Below are positions 1-7,788 of a stretch of DNA of 64,000 bases, piece after piece. The position numbers and the translations under genes were made by a program. This stretch comes from OPU3-GD-OMZ sp964515235 (GTDB taxonomy: Bacteria > Pseudomonadota > Gammaproteobacteria > Methylococcales > Methylomonadaceae). The stretch is from NCBI GenBank assembly GCA_964515235.1, contig CAZEVO010000007.1, positions 3,484 through 67,483 on the forward strand. Reading direction: 5' to 3'. Numbering within the stretch: the stretch's first letter is position 1; each line of letters opens with the position of its first letter. Under the pieces are notes generated by a model that ran no database searches, was not told the DNA's origin, and saw only the letters and a program-made list of their open reading frames with translations.

Positions 1-1056
1 TTAATTCGACTGAGTTTTTATTGTAAATATACTTTAAAAGGCGAAGTAGAAAAAACATTAACTCCAGAGCGCGTCGGTGAAATTGAAACAGTAACTGATG
101 CAGTAGTCACGCGAGAAGTTTATCTCGAGCCAGATTCTGAAGATCGAGATTTACGATTAAAATCACAGTTAAAACGAACCCGGTCGGGGTTAGGTGGGTT
201 GCTGGCGAGTCTTAAGCTGGGTCATAAGAAAATTGATGATGACTTATTAGAAGATATTGAAACTAACTTAATTATGGCTGATGTTGGCATGGAAGTAACA
301 GCCGAGATTATGTCGCAGTTAAAAGCCACAATAGCCGCATCTTCAGATGGTCAAGTAGATGGCTTGGATTTGTTAAAACAGCAATTGCTAGGGATTGTAG
401 AACCATACTCTCAGCCATTGAATATACCGGAGCAAACTGACCCTTTTGTTATTTTAGTGGTTGGAATAAATGGCGCTGGTAAAACAACAACAATTGGTAA
501 AATGGCTAAGCGATTACAAGCACAAGGACATAGTGTTATGTTAGCGGCAGGCGATACTTTTAGGGCGGCTGCTGTAGAGCAATTGCAGACTTGGGGCGAA
601 CGTAATGAGATCCCTGTAATTGCACAACAAACGGGCGCTGATTCTGCTTCCGTTATTTTTGATGGTTTACAGTCTGCTAAGGCTAAAGGTGTGGATGTAT
701 TGATTGCTGATACAGCAGGCAGACTCCACACGAAAGCAAACTTAATGGAAGAATTGATTAAAGTGAAACGCATCATGGGGAAAATCGATGCGTCTGCTCC
801 GCATGAGGTTATGTTAGTTTTAGATGCCGGGACAGGGCAGAATGCTGTAGTTCAGGCTAAACAGTTTAATGAAGCGATGTCGCTGACCGGTATTACTTTG
901 ACTAAGCTGGATGGTACTGCTAAAGGGGGCGTCGTTTTTGCGTTAGCGAAGCAATTAGGGGTTCCCATTCGGTTTATTGGAATTGGCGAGGGCATTGGCG
1001 ATTTACAGGAATTTAATGCTAAAGAGTTTATTGATGCTGTGTTTGTAGCGGACTAA
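1..1056 (+). CDS. ftsY: Signal recognition particle receptor FtsY (5' end cut by window edge)
   Basis: FtsY is the SRP receptor GTPase. It docks SRP-ribosome complexes at the inner membrane for co-translational insertion of membrane proteins. The frame is open from base 1, so the start and probably part of the acidic A domain lie outside the window. An in-frame TTG near 199 is not a convincing start because acidic A-domain-like sequence precedes it. Visible motifs are the N helical bundle, the P-loop GINGAGKTTT, DTFRAAAVEQL, the G3 motif DTAGRLHTK and the G4 motif TKLDGTAKGG. The stop codon directly abuts the ftsE ATG, giving the usual ftsY-ftsE-ftsX operon. Identification is secure. Confidence 0.96.
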   Translation, partial: LIRLSFYCKYTLKGEVEKTLTPERVGEIETVTDAVVTREVYLEPDSEDRDLRLKSQLKRTRSGLGGLLASLKLGHKKIDDDLLEDIETNLIMADVGMEVTAEIMSQLKATIAASSDGQVDGLDLLKQQLLGIVEPYSQPLNIPEQTDPFVILVVGINGAGKTTTIGKMAKRLQAQGHSVMLAAGDTFRAAAVEQLQTWGERNEIPVIAQQTGADSASVIFDGLQSAKAKGVDVLIADTAGRLHTKANLMEELIKVKRIMGKIDASAPHEVMLVLDAGTGQNAVVQAKQFNEAMSLTGITLTKLDGTAKGGVVFALAKQLGVPIRFIGIGEGIGDLQEFNAKEFIDAVFVAD

Positions 1057-1713
1057 ATGATCAAGTTTGACCGGGTTAGTAAAGGGTACCCCGAAGTCAG
1101 TGATGCACTTGTTAATGTGAGTTTTACTATTAACAAGGGGGAAATGGCTTTTTTAACCGGACATTCAGGTGCTGGAAAGAGTACTTTGCTGAAATTAATA
1201 GCCTTGATTGAGAGCGTTTCACAAGGACAGATTTTTCTTGATGGCCAGAATCTAAATCAAGTATCGCAACGAGAGATCCCTTTTATTCGTCGTAAACTTG
1301 GTTTGATTTTTCAAGATTACAAGTTATTAAATGATCGTACTGTTGCGGAAAACATAGCTTTGCCTTTGTTGATTGCAGGTTACAATCATCATGATATTAA
1401 ACGGCGAATTAGAGCGGTACTTGATAAGGTCGGCCTAGCAGGTAAAGAGAAAAATTATCCTTTGTCATTGTCAGGTGGTGAGCAACAGCGTGTGGGTATT
1501 GCACGTGCGGTTGTTAATAAACCCAGTTTAATTCTTGCAGATGAACCAACAGGAAATTTGGACCCTGAATTATCTAAAGAGATTATGTGTTTGTTTAAGC
1601 AATTTAGACAGGTAGGTGTAACAGTGTTTATCGCGACTCATGATTTATCTCAGGTGGTAGAATCGGGGTGTCGTCAGTTAATCTTAGACCAAGGCCGTTT
1701 GGTGAGTGATTAA
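1057..1713 (+). CDS. ftsE: Cell division ATP-binding protein FtsE
   Basis: FtsE is the ABC-type ATPase of the FtsEX complex. It sits on the cytoplasmic face of the septum and drives FtsX, which controls periplasmic amidase activation. The 218 aa are family length. Walker A is GHSGAGKST, the signature is LSGGEQQR, Walker B is ILADEPTGNLD and the switch His lies in IATHD. The ATG follows the ftsY stop with no gap, and ftsX begins 9 bp downstream, so the three genes are probably co-transcribed. Confidence 0.97.
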   Translation: MIKFDRVSKGYPEVSDALVNVSFTINKGEMAFLTGHSGAGKSTLLKLIALIESVSQGQIFLDGQNLNQVSQREIPFIRRKLGLIFQDYKLLNDRTVAENIALPLLIAGYNHHDIKRRIRAVLDKVGLAGKEKNYPLSLSGGEQQRVGIARAVVNKPSLILADEPTGNLDPELSKEIMCLFKQFRQVGVTVFIATHDLSQVVESGCRQLILDQGRLVSD

Positions 1714-1722
1714 CCAATATTT

Positions 1723-2510
1723 ATGAAAGGTTTTTTTATTGCTCACTTGCAAGCCTTATTGTTTAGCCTAGGACAGCAACTGAGAGCACCTATCTCATCA
1801 CTATTAACGATTGCCGTTTTATCTATTTCCATTGCTTTGTCAGGTCTGTTTTACCTTTTGGTGAAGAATTTATCTCATTTAACGGGGCAGATTGAGACAT
1901 CTAATCAAATCACATTATTTTTAGAGCAGCAAGTTTCCGAGCAAGAGGGTCAACAGTTACAAAGGTGGCTCGAAAAACATCGGAACATTCAGGCAACACG
2001 ATTAATTACGAAGGCCGAGGGTCTAAAAGAATTTGAAAGTTATAGTGGTTTTGGAGATGCATTAAAGGCGCTAAATAGTAACCCATTACCGATGGTGGTA
2101 CAGGTTTTTCCACGTTCTAACTTAACAACACAGCAACAATTTCAACAATTGTTAGATGAGCTCAAAGGTTTGCCAGAAATATTTAGCGCTAAAATTGATA
2201 TGCAATGGTTGCAACGACTGAAGGCCATCATTGTTTTGGTCGAGCGTGGNNNNNNNNNNNNNNNNNNNNNNNNNNNNNNNNNNNNNNNNNNNNNNNNNNN
2301 NNNNNNNNNNNNNNNNNNNNNNNNNNNNNNNNNNNNNNNNNNNNNNNNNCACCTATGGAACAACTAACGAGACTTTATTTAGATTGTCGGGAGATAGATT
2401 TTTTGAGTGTAGAGGAATCGTTAATTTTAATTACCATCTCTTCATTGTTGGGCGTTGTGGGGTCTTGGGGGGTTTTGAAAACCCAATTAAATCGATTGAA
2501 ACCGGAATAA
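1723..2510 (+). CDS. ftsX: Cell division protein FtsX (interrupted by assembly gap)
   Basis: FtsX is the integral membrane partner of FtsE. The first part (1723-2249) has a short cytoplasmic N-terminus, one transmembrane helix (about residues 20-48) and the periplasmic domain. It breaks off at LKAIIVLVERG, just where the later membrane helices should begin. After the 100-N gap, the last helix and the ending LNRLKPE resume in another frame and stop at 2510. FtsX proteins are usually 300 aa or more, so roughly 90-100 residues of membrane core are missing and the real gap is longer than 100 bp. I infer one intact gene and not a frameshift. The gene ends 18 bp from the convergent mutM. Confidence 0.9.
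2250..2349. other. Assembly gap (100 N) inside ftsX
   Basis: Exactly 100 N. The ftsX frame before and after does not match, and the missing FtsX core implies about 270-300 bp of real sequence. This is a scaffolding placeholder of unknown length. Confidence 0.97.
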
Positions 2511-2528
2511 ACTATGTTGCTGAGGTGT

Positions 2529-3344
2529 TTAGTGTTGGCATTGGGCGCAGAAAACAGTTGCTCGATTACTTTGTCTGATTAAAATCAGAGTATGACCACA
2601 GCGAGTGCAGGGTTTATTATGACGGCCATACACATTAAGTTCTTGTTTAAAGTAGCCTGGTTTTCCACTGCCACCGACAAAATCTTTTAAAGTCGTTCCG
2701 CCTTGTTCAATAGCGCGGGCTAGAATAATCTTTATAGCATTCTGAAGTGTTTGGTATCGTGTTAAGGATATGCGGCCAGCTTGTCGTTTTGGATGTATTC
2801 CAGCGGTAAAAAGGGCCTCATTAGCATAAATATTACCGACACCCACAACAATATGTGGGTCCATAATAAAGCTTTTGATAGATCGCTTTGAATTTCTTGA
2901 GAGTAGATAAAGATAATGACCGGTGAAATTATCCGCAAAAGGTTCGGGACCTAGATTATTAAGTAATTTATGTTCTTCAGGTGCTTGATTGGTCCATAAA
3001 ATGCAGCCAAATCGTCGTGGATCATTGAAACGGAGGTGAAGATTATTAGCGAGATGAAAGTCAACATGGTCATGTTTTTTTAACGGCGTTTCGGGTTGGA
3101 CAATTTGTAAGTTACCTGACATACCTAAGTGGATGATTGTTGTTCCCGCTGAGCTGTTCAGTAATAGATATTTTGCTCTTCTTTCGACGGACTGAATTAT
3201 TTGATTTTTAAAGGTAGTGGTTAAGTTATCGCTGATCGGCCAACGTAGTTGTTTTTGGCGAATGGTAATATCAGTAACTTCAATACCTGTGAGATAGGGT
3301 TCAATACCACGACGCGTTGTCTCAACTTCCGGCAATTCAGGCAT
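2529..3344 (-). CDS. mutM: Formamidopyrimidine-DNA glycosylase MutM (Fpg)
   Basis: This bifunctional base-excision repair enzyme removes 8-oxoguanine and formamidopyrimidines and cleaves the AP site. The N-terminus PELPEVETTRRG carries the catalytic Pro2 and Glu3. LGMSG and the H2TH region (VGVGNIYANEALF) follow. The C-terminal zinc finger is complete (CTRCGH ... CAQCQH). At 271 aa it is the normal length. It is the last gene of a minus-strand rhodanese-hflD-mutM series, 15 bp after hflD, and converges on ftsX with only 18 bp between the stops. Confidence 0.97.
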   Translation of the reverse strand: MPELPEVETTRRGIEPYLTGIEVTDITIRQKQLRWPISDNLTTTFKNQIIQSVERRAKYLLLNSSAGTTIIHLGMSGNLQIVQPETPLKKHDHVDFHLANNLHLRFNDPRRFGCILWTNQAPEEHKLLNNLGPEPFADNFTGHYLYLLSRNSKRSIKSFIMDPHIVVGVGNIYANEALFTAGIHPKRQAGRISLTRYQTLQNAIKIILARAIEQGGTTLKDFVGGSGKPGYFKQELNVYGRHNKPCTRCGHTLILIRQSNRATVFCAQCQH

Positions 3345-3359
3345 GATGATATTATTTTG

Positions 3360-3995
3360 TTAGTGGTGTTGTCGTAATTCATTTAGCAGCAGTCCAACGC
3401 CATTTTGGATTGTTCCTCGTTGTAAAAGAAACTTCCAGCGGCGACCACCACATTGGCGCCATAATAAGGCTGAGCGAATTCCGGCTAATAAAAGGCTTCT
3501 GATTTTATGGATATTTTCGATGTTTGAGAGGTGGTTTTGCTCACCATTGACCAAAATTCGGGGGTTAAGAGTGCTGACAGTAGTGTGATAAAGGTCGCCC
3601 AGAGTCGTTAAAACCGTGTTATGAGTTGTTCCAAGTTCTTCAGCCTGTGATTGTGACAACTCAATACCCGATCGAATATCTGAAAGCATCGGAGTGTTTT
3701 TGCTGAGTTGTTTTTCTAGGAAAATAATTGAAGCGGCATAACGGCCCTGTTCAGAGTCCGGTGGTTCTGCGCCAGTGAGTTGGCGTTGTAATTGATTGAG
3801 ACCAGAGGAAATACCGGTTAACCCTCCGTAGATATCTTCAACATTTTTGGCATCTATTTTAAGGATACTGGCAATACTACTTTCAAAAGGCGTTTGTTCA
3901 GCCATACCAGTAGTAGCAATTTTTTTAACTTGGTAGACGGCTTGAGTAAGTCCTGCTAAAGCGATAACTTGGTTTCTGGTCGTGTTCAGAGGCAT
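3360..3995 (-). CDS. hflD: High frequency lysogenization protein HflD homologue
   Basis: This 211 aa protein resembles HflD (YcfC) throughout. The strongest match is near the C-terminus, where KIRSLLLAGIRSALLWRQCGG parallels the family's RATLLAGIRAAVLWHQVGG. In E. coli HflD is a helical, peripherally membrane-bound protein that antagonises phage lambda CII; its housekeeping role is unclear. In many Gammaproteobacteria it sits between mnmA and purB. Here it lies between a rhodanese gene and mutM, so its usual context is lost. The ribosome-binding site before its ATG is weak, which suggests coupling to the upstream gene 23 bp away. Confidence 0.87.
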   Translation of the reverse strand: MPLNTTRNQVIALAGLTQAVYQVKKIATTGMAEQTPFESSIASILKIDAKNVEDIYGGLTGISSGLNQLQRQLTGAEPPDSEQGRYAASIIFLEKQLSKNTPMLSDIRSGIELSQSQAEELGTTHNTVLTTLGDLYHTTVSTLNPRILVNGEQNHLSNIENIHKIRSLLLAGIRSALLWRQCGGRRWKFLLQRGTIQNGVGLLLNELRQHH

Positions 3996-4018
3996 AATAA
4001 GTTTTTTTAATTGAAAGG

Positions 4019-4459
4019 TTATTGTTTTAAATCTGGGTTAATTGTTAGATGGCCTTGTCGTTTCCAACCTTTTATGCCATTTTTGAGATGACTTATTCTA
4101 TTCATATTCAGGTTAGTGCTCAATAGTTTGGCCACTATTTTGGACCGGTTACCGCTGGCGCAGACTAAAATAATGGCTGTATCTTTAGTCTTTTGGAGTT
4201 GGGCCAATTTCGAAAGCCAGTCGGCAAGGTCATAATGGCCATTATGGTCGAAAAAGGTGAGGAGTTTACTATTGGCGATGACCCCCTCTTTTGACCATTC
4301 TTCGGGTCTTCGGATATCTACGATAAGGACTGAGGGACTATTTAATGTTTTAAATTCACTGCTGCTGAGTTCTTTAAATTCAGCAGCAGTGCAAGGAATA
4401 TATACGTTTGCTAGTAAGAAGAGAGTCCAAGTTACTTTTAAAAGGCTGCTAAAACGCAT
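4019..4459 (-). CDS. Periplasmic rhodanese-like domain protein
   Basis: This 146 aa protein has an N-terminal signal peptide (hydrophobic LLKVTWTLFLLANVYI, likely cleavage after CTAA) followed by one rhodanese domain: VDIRRPEEW, then the active loop CASGNRS with its catalytic Cys, and GIKGW near the end. Family members move sulfane sulfur or act as redox or binding modules; the substrate is unknown. I chose the ATG at 4459 over a TTG one codon upstream. It heads the minus-strand set with hflD and mutM and diverges from the copper genes. A role in periplasmic sulfur or cyanide chemistry would be speculation. Confidence 0.85.
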   Translation of the reverse strand: MRFSSLLKVTWTLFLLANVYIPCTAAEFKELSSSEFKTLNSPSVLIVDIRRPEEWSKEGVIANSKLLTFFDHNGHYDLADWLSKLAQLQKTKDTAIILVCASGNRSKIVAKLLSTNLNMNRISHLKNGIKGWKRQGHLTINPDLKQ

Positions 4460-4540
4460 CAAGAGTCTGTCCGTAATTTTTTTAAGGAGGAGGCTTTAGG
4501 AAATACATTTTACTCTTTTGCGAAGGATGTACAATGTTAG

Positions 4541-4640
4541 NNNNNNNNNNNNNNNNNNNNNNNNNNNNNNNNNNNNNNNNNNNNNNNNNNNNNNNNNNNN
4601 NNNNNNNNNNNNNNNNNNNNNNNNNNNNNNNNNNNNNNNN
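4541..4640. other. Assembly gap (100 N) in the rhodanese/copZ divergent intergenic region
   Basis: Exactly 100 N of unknown true length. It removes most of the shared promoter region, and a small regulator (for example a CueR-type gene) could be hidden here. A TACAAT hexamer, possibly a -10, lies at 4530-4535 just before the gap. After it, a 14-codon open frame (4642-4686) ends directly at the copZ start codon. It may be the tail of a gene lost in the gap or chance. Confidence 0.95.
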
Positions 4641-4686
4641 GATGGATAATTTAGTAGGCAAATCATTAATCAGAGAGGATGGATAG

Positions 4687-4908
4687 ATGGTTGAATTAAT
4701 AGTTTTTAAAGTGATAGGTATGAAATGTGGTGGTTGTGAAAAGGCAGTTGAAGAGAAGTTAGCGCAAATAGAAGGTGTCGTTACAGTTAACGCTTCGCAT
4801 CAAACTGATGAGGTGAAAATTCACTTTGACACTGAAAAGCTGAAACCAGCCCAACTCCAGAAATGTTTGGCCGAATTAGATTATCAATCGACCATCTTGG
4901 GAGGTTAG
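4687..4908 (+). CDS. copZ: Heavy-metal-associated domain protein, CopZ-like copper chaperone
   Basis: This 73 aa protein consists of a single HMA domain. The metal-binding motif is GMKCGGC (residues 12-18), on the usual beta-alpha-beta-beta-alpha-beta fold. Such proteins carry Cu(I) in the cytoplasm and hand it to a P1B-type ATPase or a copper sensor. The gene starts after an AGAGAGGA ribosome-binding stretch and ends 3 bp before the Cu+ ATPase gene, so the two almost certainly form one operon. Length and context favour CopZ over a MerP-type protein, since there is no signal peptide. Confidence 0.88.
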   Translation: MVELIVFKVIGMKCGGCEKAVEEKLAQIEGVVTVNASHQTDEVKIHFDTEKLKPAQLQKCLAELDYQSTILGG

Positions 4909-4911
4909 CGA

Positions 4912-7152
4912 ATGAAACAGGAGCAGGTTTTTCGATTTTCAGTTCAAGGACTACGTTGTGCTGGTTGTGTCAGTAGTCTTGAGAGTGCATTGCATAATAC
5001 GGACGGTATTGACAGCGCCACGGTTAATTATGCAGAGCAGGTCGCACAGGTTCGAAGTGACGGGAGTCCTGAAAGTATAATTGCTGCTATCGTTGAAGCA
5101 GGGTATGGCGCTGAATTAATACTAAATAATAATCCACTTGATGAAACGGTTACGCAAGAGCAACAGGAGTTTCGGCATTTAGTAGATAAGGCGGTGATAC
5201 CTGCTATTTTTGCTTTACCGTTGGTGATTTATGAACAGGTCAATGGATTACCTGATATTGTTTCATGGTCTGGGCGGTTGTTTTGGTTGTTAATAGCGGG
5301 AATAACTTTTGGGTGCTTGATTTATTCTGGTAAGCACTTTTATTTAGGGGCTTATCGTTCATGGCAACATCGGCAAGCGAATATGGACACCTTGGTGGCA
5401 TTAGGAACAGGCTCTTCTTGGCTTTATTCTGTCGCTGTTCTAGTCTTAGGCGACAGACTCCCTCATTTGGCGCAACATGCATATTTTGAAGCGGCCTTAT
5501 TTATTCTGATTTTCTTGAATTTAGGTGCCGCGATCGAAATTCTGGCGCGAGGAAAGACTTCGAGTGCCATCAGGCAATTAATTAACTTGCAGCCCAAAAC
5601 AGCGCGGCTTGTTCGTCAAGGTGTAGAGCAAGATGTAATGATCGGGGATGTCCTTGTTGGTGATCTAATTAGGGTGCGTCCTGGTGAAAAGATTGCTGTG
5701 GATGGGAGGGTTGTGGATGGTCTTGGTGTTGTGGATGAATCAATGTTAACTGGAGAGGCAATGCCGGTTGAAAAAAATATTGAGTCAATAGTTAAAGCGG
5801 GAACCTTGAATACCCAAGGTAGTTTTTTATTTCAGGCAGAACGGATCGGTCAAGATACTTTATTGGCGCAAGTAGTAGAGACAGTATTACAGGCGCAAGG
5901 AGCTAAGCCAGCGATTGCCCGGTTAGCCGATAAAATTGCAGCAGTGTTTGTTCCAGTTGTTGTCGTGATTGCAATGACCGTCTTTGCGCTCTGGTTTTAT
6001 TTCGGGCCACAGCCAGCTTTAGGCTATGGATTTGTCACGGCGATGACTGTTTTGGTTATTGCTTGCCCTTGTGCATTAGGACTGGCAACACCAATTTCAA
6101 TAATGGTTGCCGTCGGCCGAGCAGCACAAATGGGTGTTCTTATCAGGAATGGACAGGCGTTGCAGACAGCGGGGCAAATATCTTGTGTGGTATTTGATAA
6201 AACAGGGACTATTACTGAAGGTCGTCCAGCGGTGGTTGAAATCAAGGCCTTTAATGATTTTACTCAGAACCAAGTTTTGCAATGGGCTGCGAGTTTAGAA
6301 CTAGGATCTGAACATGTGTTAGCTGGGGCAGTGTTACGAGCAGTTAAAGAAAAAGGACTGAATACATTAACCGTAACGGAGTTTGATATGCGCCTTGGTT
6401 TGGGTGTAACAGGATTGATTGGTCATCAGCGCGTTGCATTGGGTAATCAAGCATTGATGGATGCGTTAGCGCTTGATGTTAGTGCTTATAGCGATGTATT
6501 ACAGCACAGTTATGCACAAGGTCATACCACGATGATTTTAGCGGTCGATGAGGAAGTTGTCGGTTTTTTAGGTGTGTCTGATCCGGTCAAAAAAGATTCA
6601 GAAGAAGCGGTAAATTATTTACATGATTTAGGTATCCAAATGATGATGTTAACTGGAGATCATGAAATAACCGCCCAAGTTGTAGCCAAAGAGGTAGGGA
6701 TAGATAGCTTCCGAGCACAGTGCTTGCCGGGAGATAAATTAACTATTATCAAAGAACTACAATCAGCGGGAGAAGTCGTTGCGATGGTTGGTGATGGGAT
6801 TAATGATGCCCCTGCTTTGATGCAGGCAGATGTGGGTATTGCAATAGGGTCAGGGACTGATATTGCAATTGAGAGCGCTGATTTTATTATAATAGATGGC
6901 TCATTGGTTAAAATAAATCAGTCAATTGGCTTATCGAAAGCAGCGTTGATAAATATTAAACAAAACTTGTGGGGTGCTTTTATTTATAACGCGCTAAGTA
7001 TTCCGATTGCTGCAGGAGTACTTTACCCTGCTTTTGGTTTTTTATTGAGTCCGGTTGTTGCGAGTGCGGCGATGGCTGCTTCATCTTTAACAGTTGTAGC
7101 GAATGCTAATCGACTGCGTTGGGCAAAGTTAACGATTAAAGGTATTGGTTAA
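4912..7152 (+). CDS. copA: Cu+-exporting P1B-type ATPase CopA
   Basis: This 746 aa pump exports Cu(I) across the inner membrane. In order it shows one N-terminal HMA domain (LRCAGC), the actuator loop with TGEAMPVEK, the transmembrane metal site CPC in VIACPCALG, the phosphorylation motif DKTGTITEG, the hinge GDGINDAPAL, and the last helices with FIYNALSIP and MAASSLTVVANANRLR, whose Tyr-Asn and Met-Ser-Ser are Cu+-site residues in P1B-1 pumps. One oddity: the nucleotide-domain motif normally read SEHPLA is SEHVLA (bases 6310-6321), so the conserved Pro of HP is Val. The gene lies in an operon with the chaperone upstream; no regulator is visible. Confidence 0.95.
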   Translation: MKQEQVFRFSVQGLRCAGCVSSLESALHNTDGIDSATVNYAEQVAQVRSDGSPESIIAAIVEAGYGAELILNNNPLDETVTQEQQEFRHLVDKAVIPAIFALPLVIYEQVNGLPDIVSWSGRLFWLLIAGITFGCLIYSGKHFYLGAYRSWQHRQANMDTLVALGTGSSWLYSVAVLVLGDRLPHLAQHAYFEAALFILIFLNLGAAIEILARGKTSSAIRQLINLQPKTARLVRQGVEQDVMIGDVLVGDLIRVRPGEKIAVDGRVVDGLGVVDESMLTGEAMPVEKNIESIVKAGTLNTQGSFLFQAERIGQDTLLAQVVETVLQAQGAKPAIARLADKIAAVFVPVVVVIAMTVFALWFYFGPQPALGYGFVTAMTVLVIACPCALGLATPISIMVAVGRAAQMGVLIRNGQALQTAGQISCVVFDKTGTITEGRPAVVEIKAFNDFTQNQVLQWAASLELGSEHVLAGAVLRAVKEKGLNTLTVTEFDMRLGLGVTGLIGHQRVALGNQALMDALALDVSAYSDVLQHSYAQGHTTMILAVDEEVVGFLGVSDPVKKDSEEAVNYLHDLGIQMMMLTGDHEITAQVVAKEVGIDSFRAQCLPGDKLTIIKELQSAGEVVAMVGDGINDAPALMQADVGIAIGSGTDIAIESADFIIIDGSLVKINQSIGLSKAALINIKQNLWGAFIYNALSIPIAAGVLYPAFGFLLSPVVASAAMAASSLTVVANANRLRWAKLTIKGIG

Positions 7153-7179
7153 GCGATTGAGTGAATGGGTTTTTGGTAG

Positions 7180-7788
7180 ATGGATCAGTTATCAGTAGTT
7201 AAAAATACAGTTCGACTAGAGGCTTATGAGAAGCGTAACAATCAAATTGATAAGGATTATTTGAGTCAGTTGATTTGTCAGAAAATTATTGATCAGCCGA
7301 GTTATCAGTCTGCCAAGACAGTGATGTGGTATGTGGATTGTCGTTCTGAGGTTAGAACGCAAACTTGTTTAAAACGGGAATTAAAACAAGGGCGACGCAT
7401 TGTCATCCCTTATTGTACCCAAGATGATTATGGATATAATCAGTTGGGGTTATGGCGCCTGCATGACTTTTCTGAATTAGTGAGTGGCCGTTGGGGTATT
7501 TTAGAGCCACCGAAGATGCGTTGGAGTGAGCCTGAAAAACAAGTAAGCGTTGAAGAATTAGAGGTGGTTATAGTGCCGGGAGTAGGGTTTGATCGTTGTG
7601 GAGGTCGGTTAGGTAATGGACAGGGCTATTATGATAATTTCTTGAAGCAGATTGGGGGCAATACCCTTCTTCAGGGAGTTTGTTTTGAGTCGCAACTCTT
7701 TGACCGTATTCCTATGGCAGAGACAGATGTACCGATGGATTTTATTTTTACCCAATCGGCTATTTATAGTCGGGAGTCATTACTCTAG
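7180..7788 (+). CDS. 5-formyltetrahydrofolate cyclo-ligase
   Basis: This enzyme performs ATP-dependent conversion of 5-formyl-THF to 5,10-methenyl-THF, salvaging inhibitory folate. The 202 aa are normal length. The family signature VPGVGFDRCGGRLGNGQGYY (about residues 132-151) holds the Gly/Tyr nucleotide- and folate-binding loop, and YVDCRSEV matches the N-terminal substrate region. In E. coli this gene follows 6S RNA. Here only 27 bp separate it from copA, so no 6S RNA gene fits. The stop overlaps the next start (TAGTG), implying translational coupling to the decarboxylase. Confidence 0.93.
   Translation: MDQLSVVKNTVRLEAYEKRNNQIDKDYLSQLICQKIIDQPSYQSAKTVMWYVDCRSEVRTQTCLKRELKQGRRIVIPYCTQDDYGYNQLGLWRLHDFSELVSGRWGILEPPKMRWSEPEKQVSVEELEVVIVPGVGFDRCGGRLGNGQGYYDNFLKQIGGNTLLQGVCFESQLFDRIPMAETDVPMDFIFTQSAIYSRESLL

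Noticed and set aside
2231..2578. Frames crossing the N gap in ftsX
   Set aside because: N runs are translated as unknown residues, joining unrelated frames. Only the frame ending LNRLKPE at 2510 matches FtsX.
4642..4686. 14-codon frame ending at the copZ start
   Set aside because: It begins right at the gap edge with no visible ribosome-binding site, so it cannot be separated from chance.
7153..7179. 6S RNA (ssrS) upstream of the 5-formyl-THF cyclo-ligase gene
   Set aside because: Only 27 bp separate this gene from copA; no room for a 180-nt RNA.
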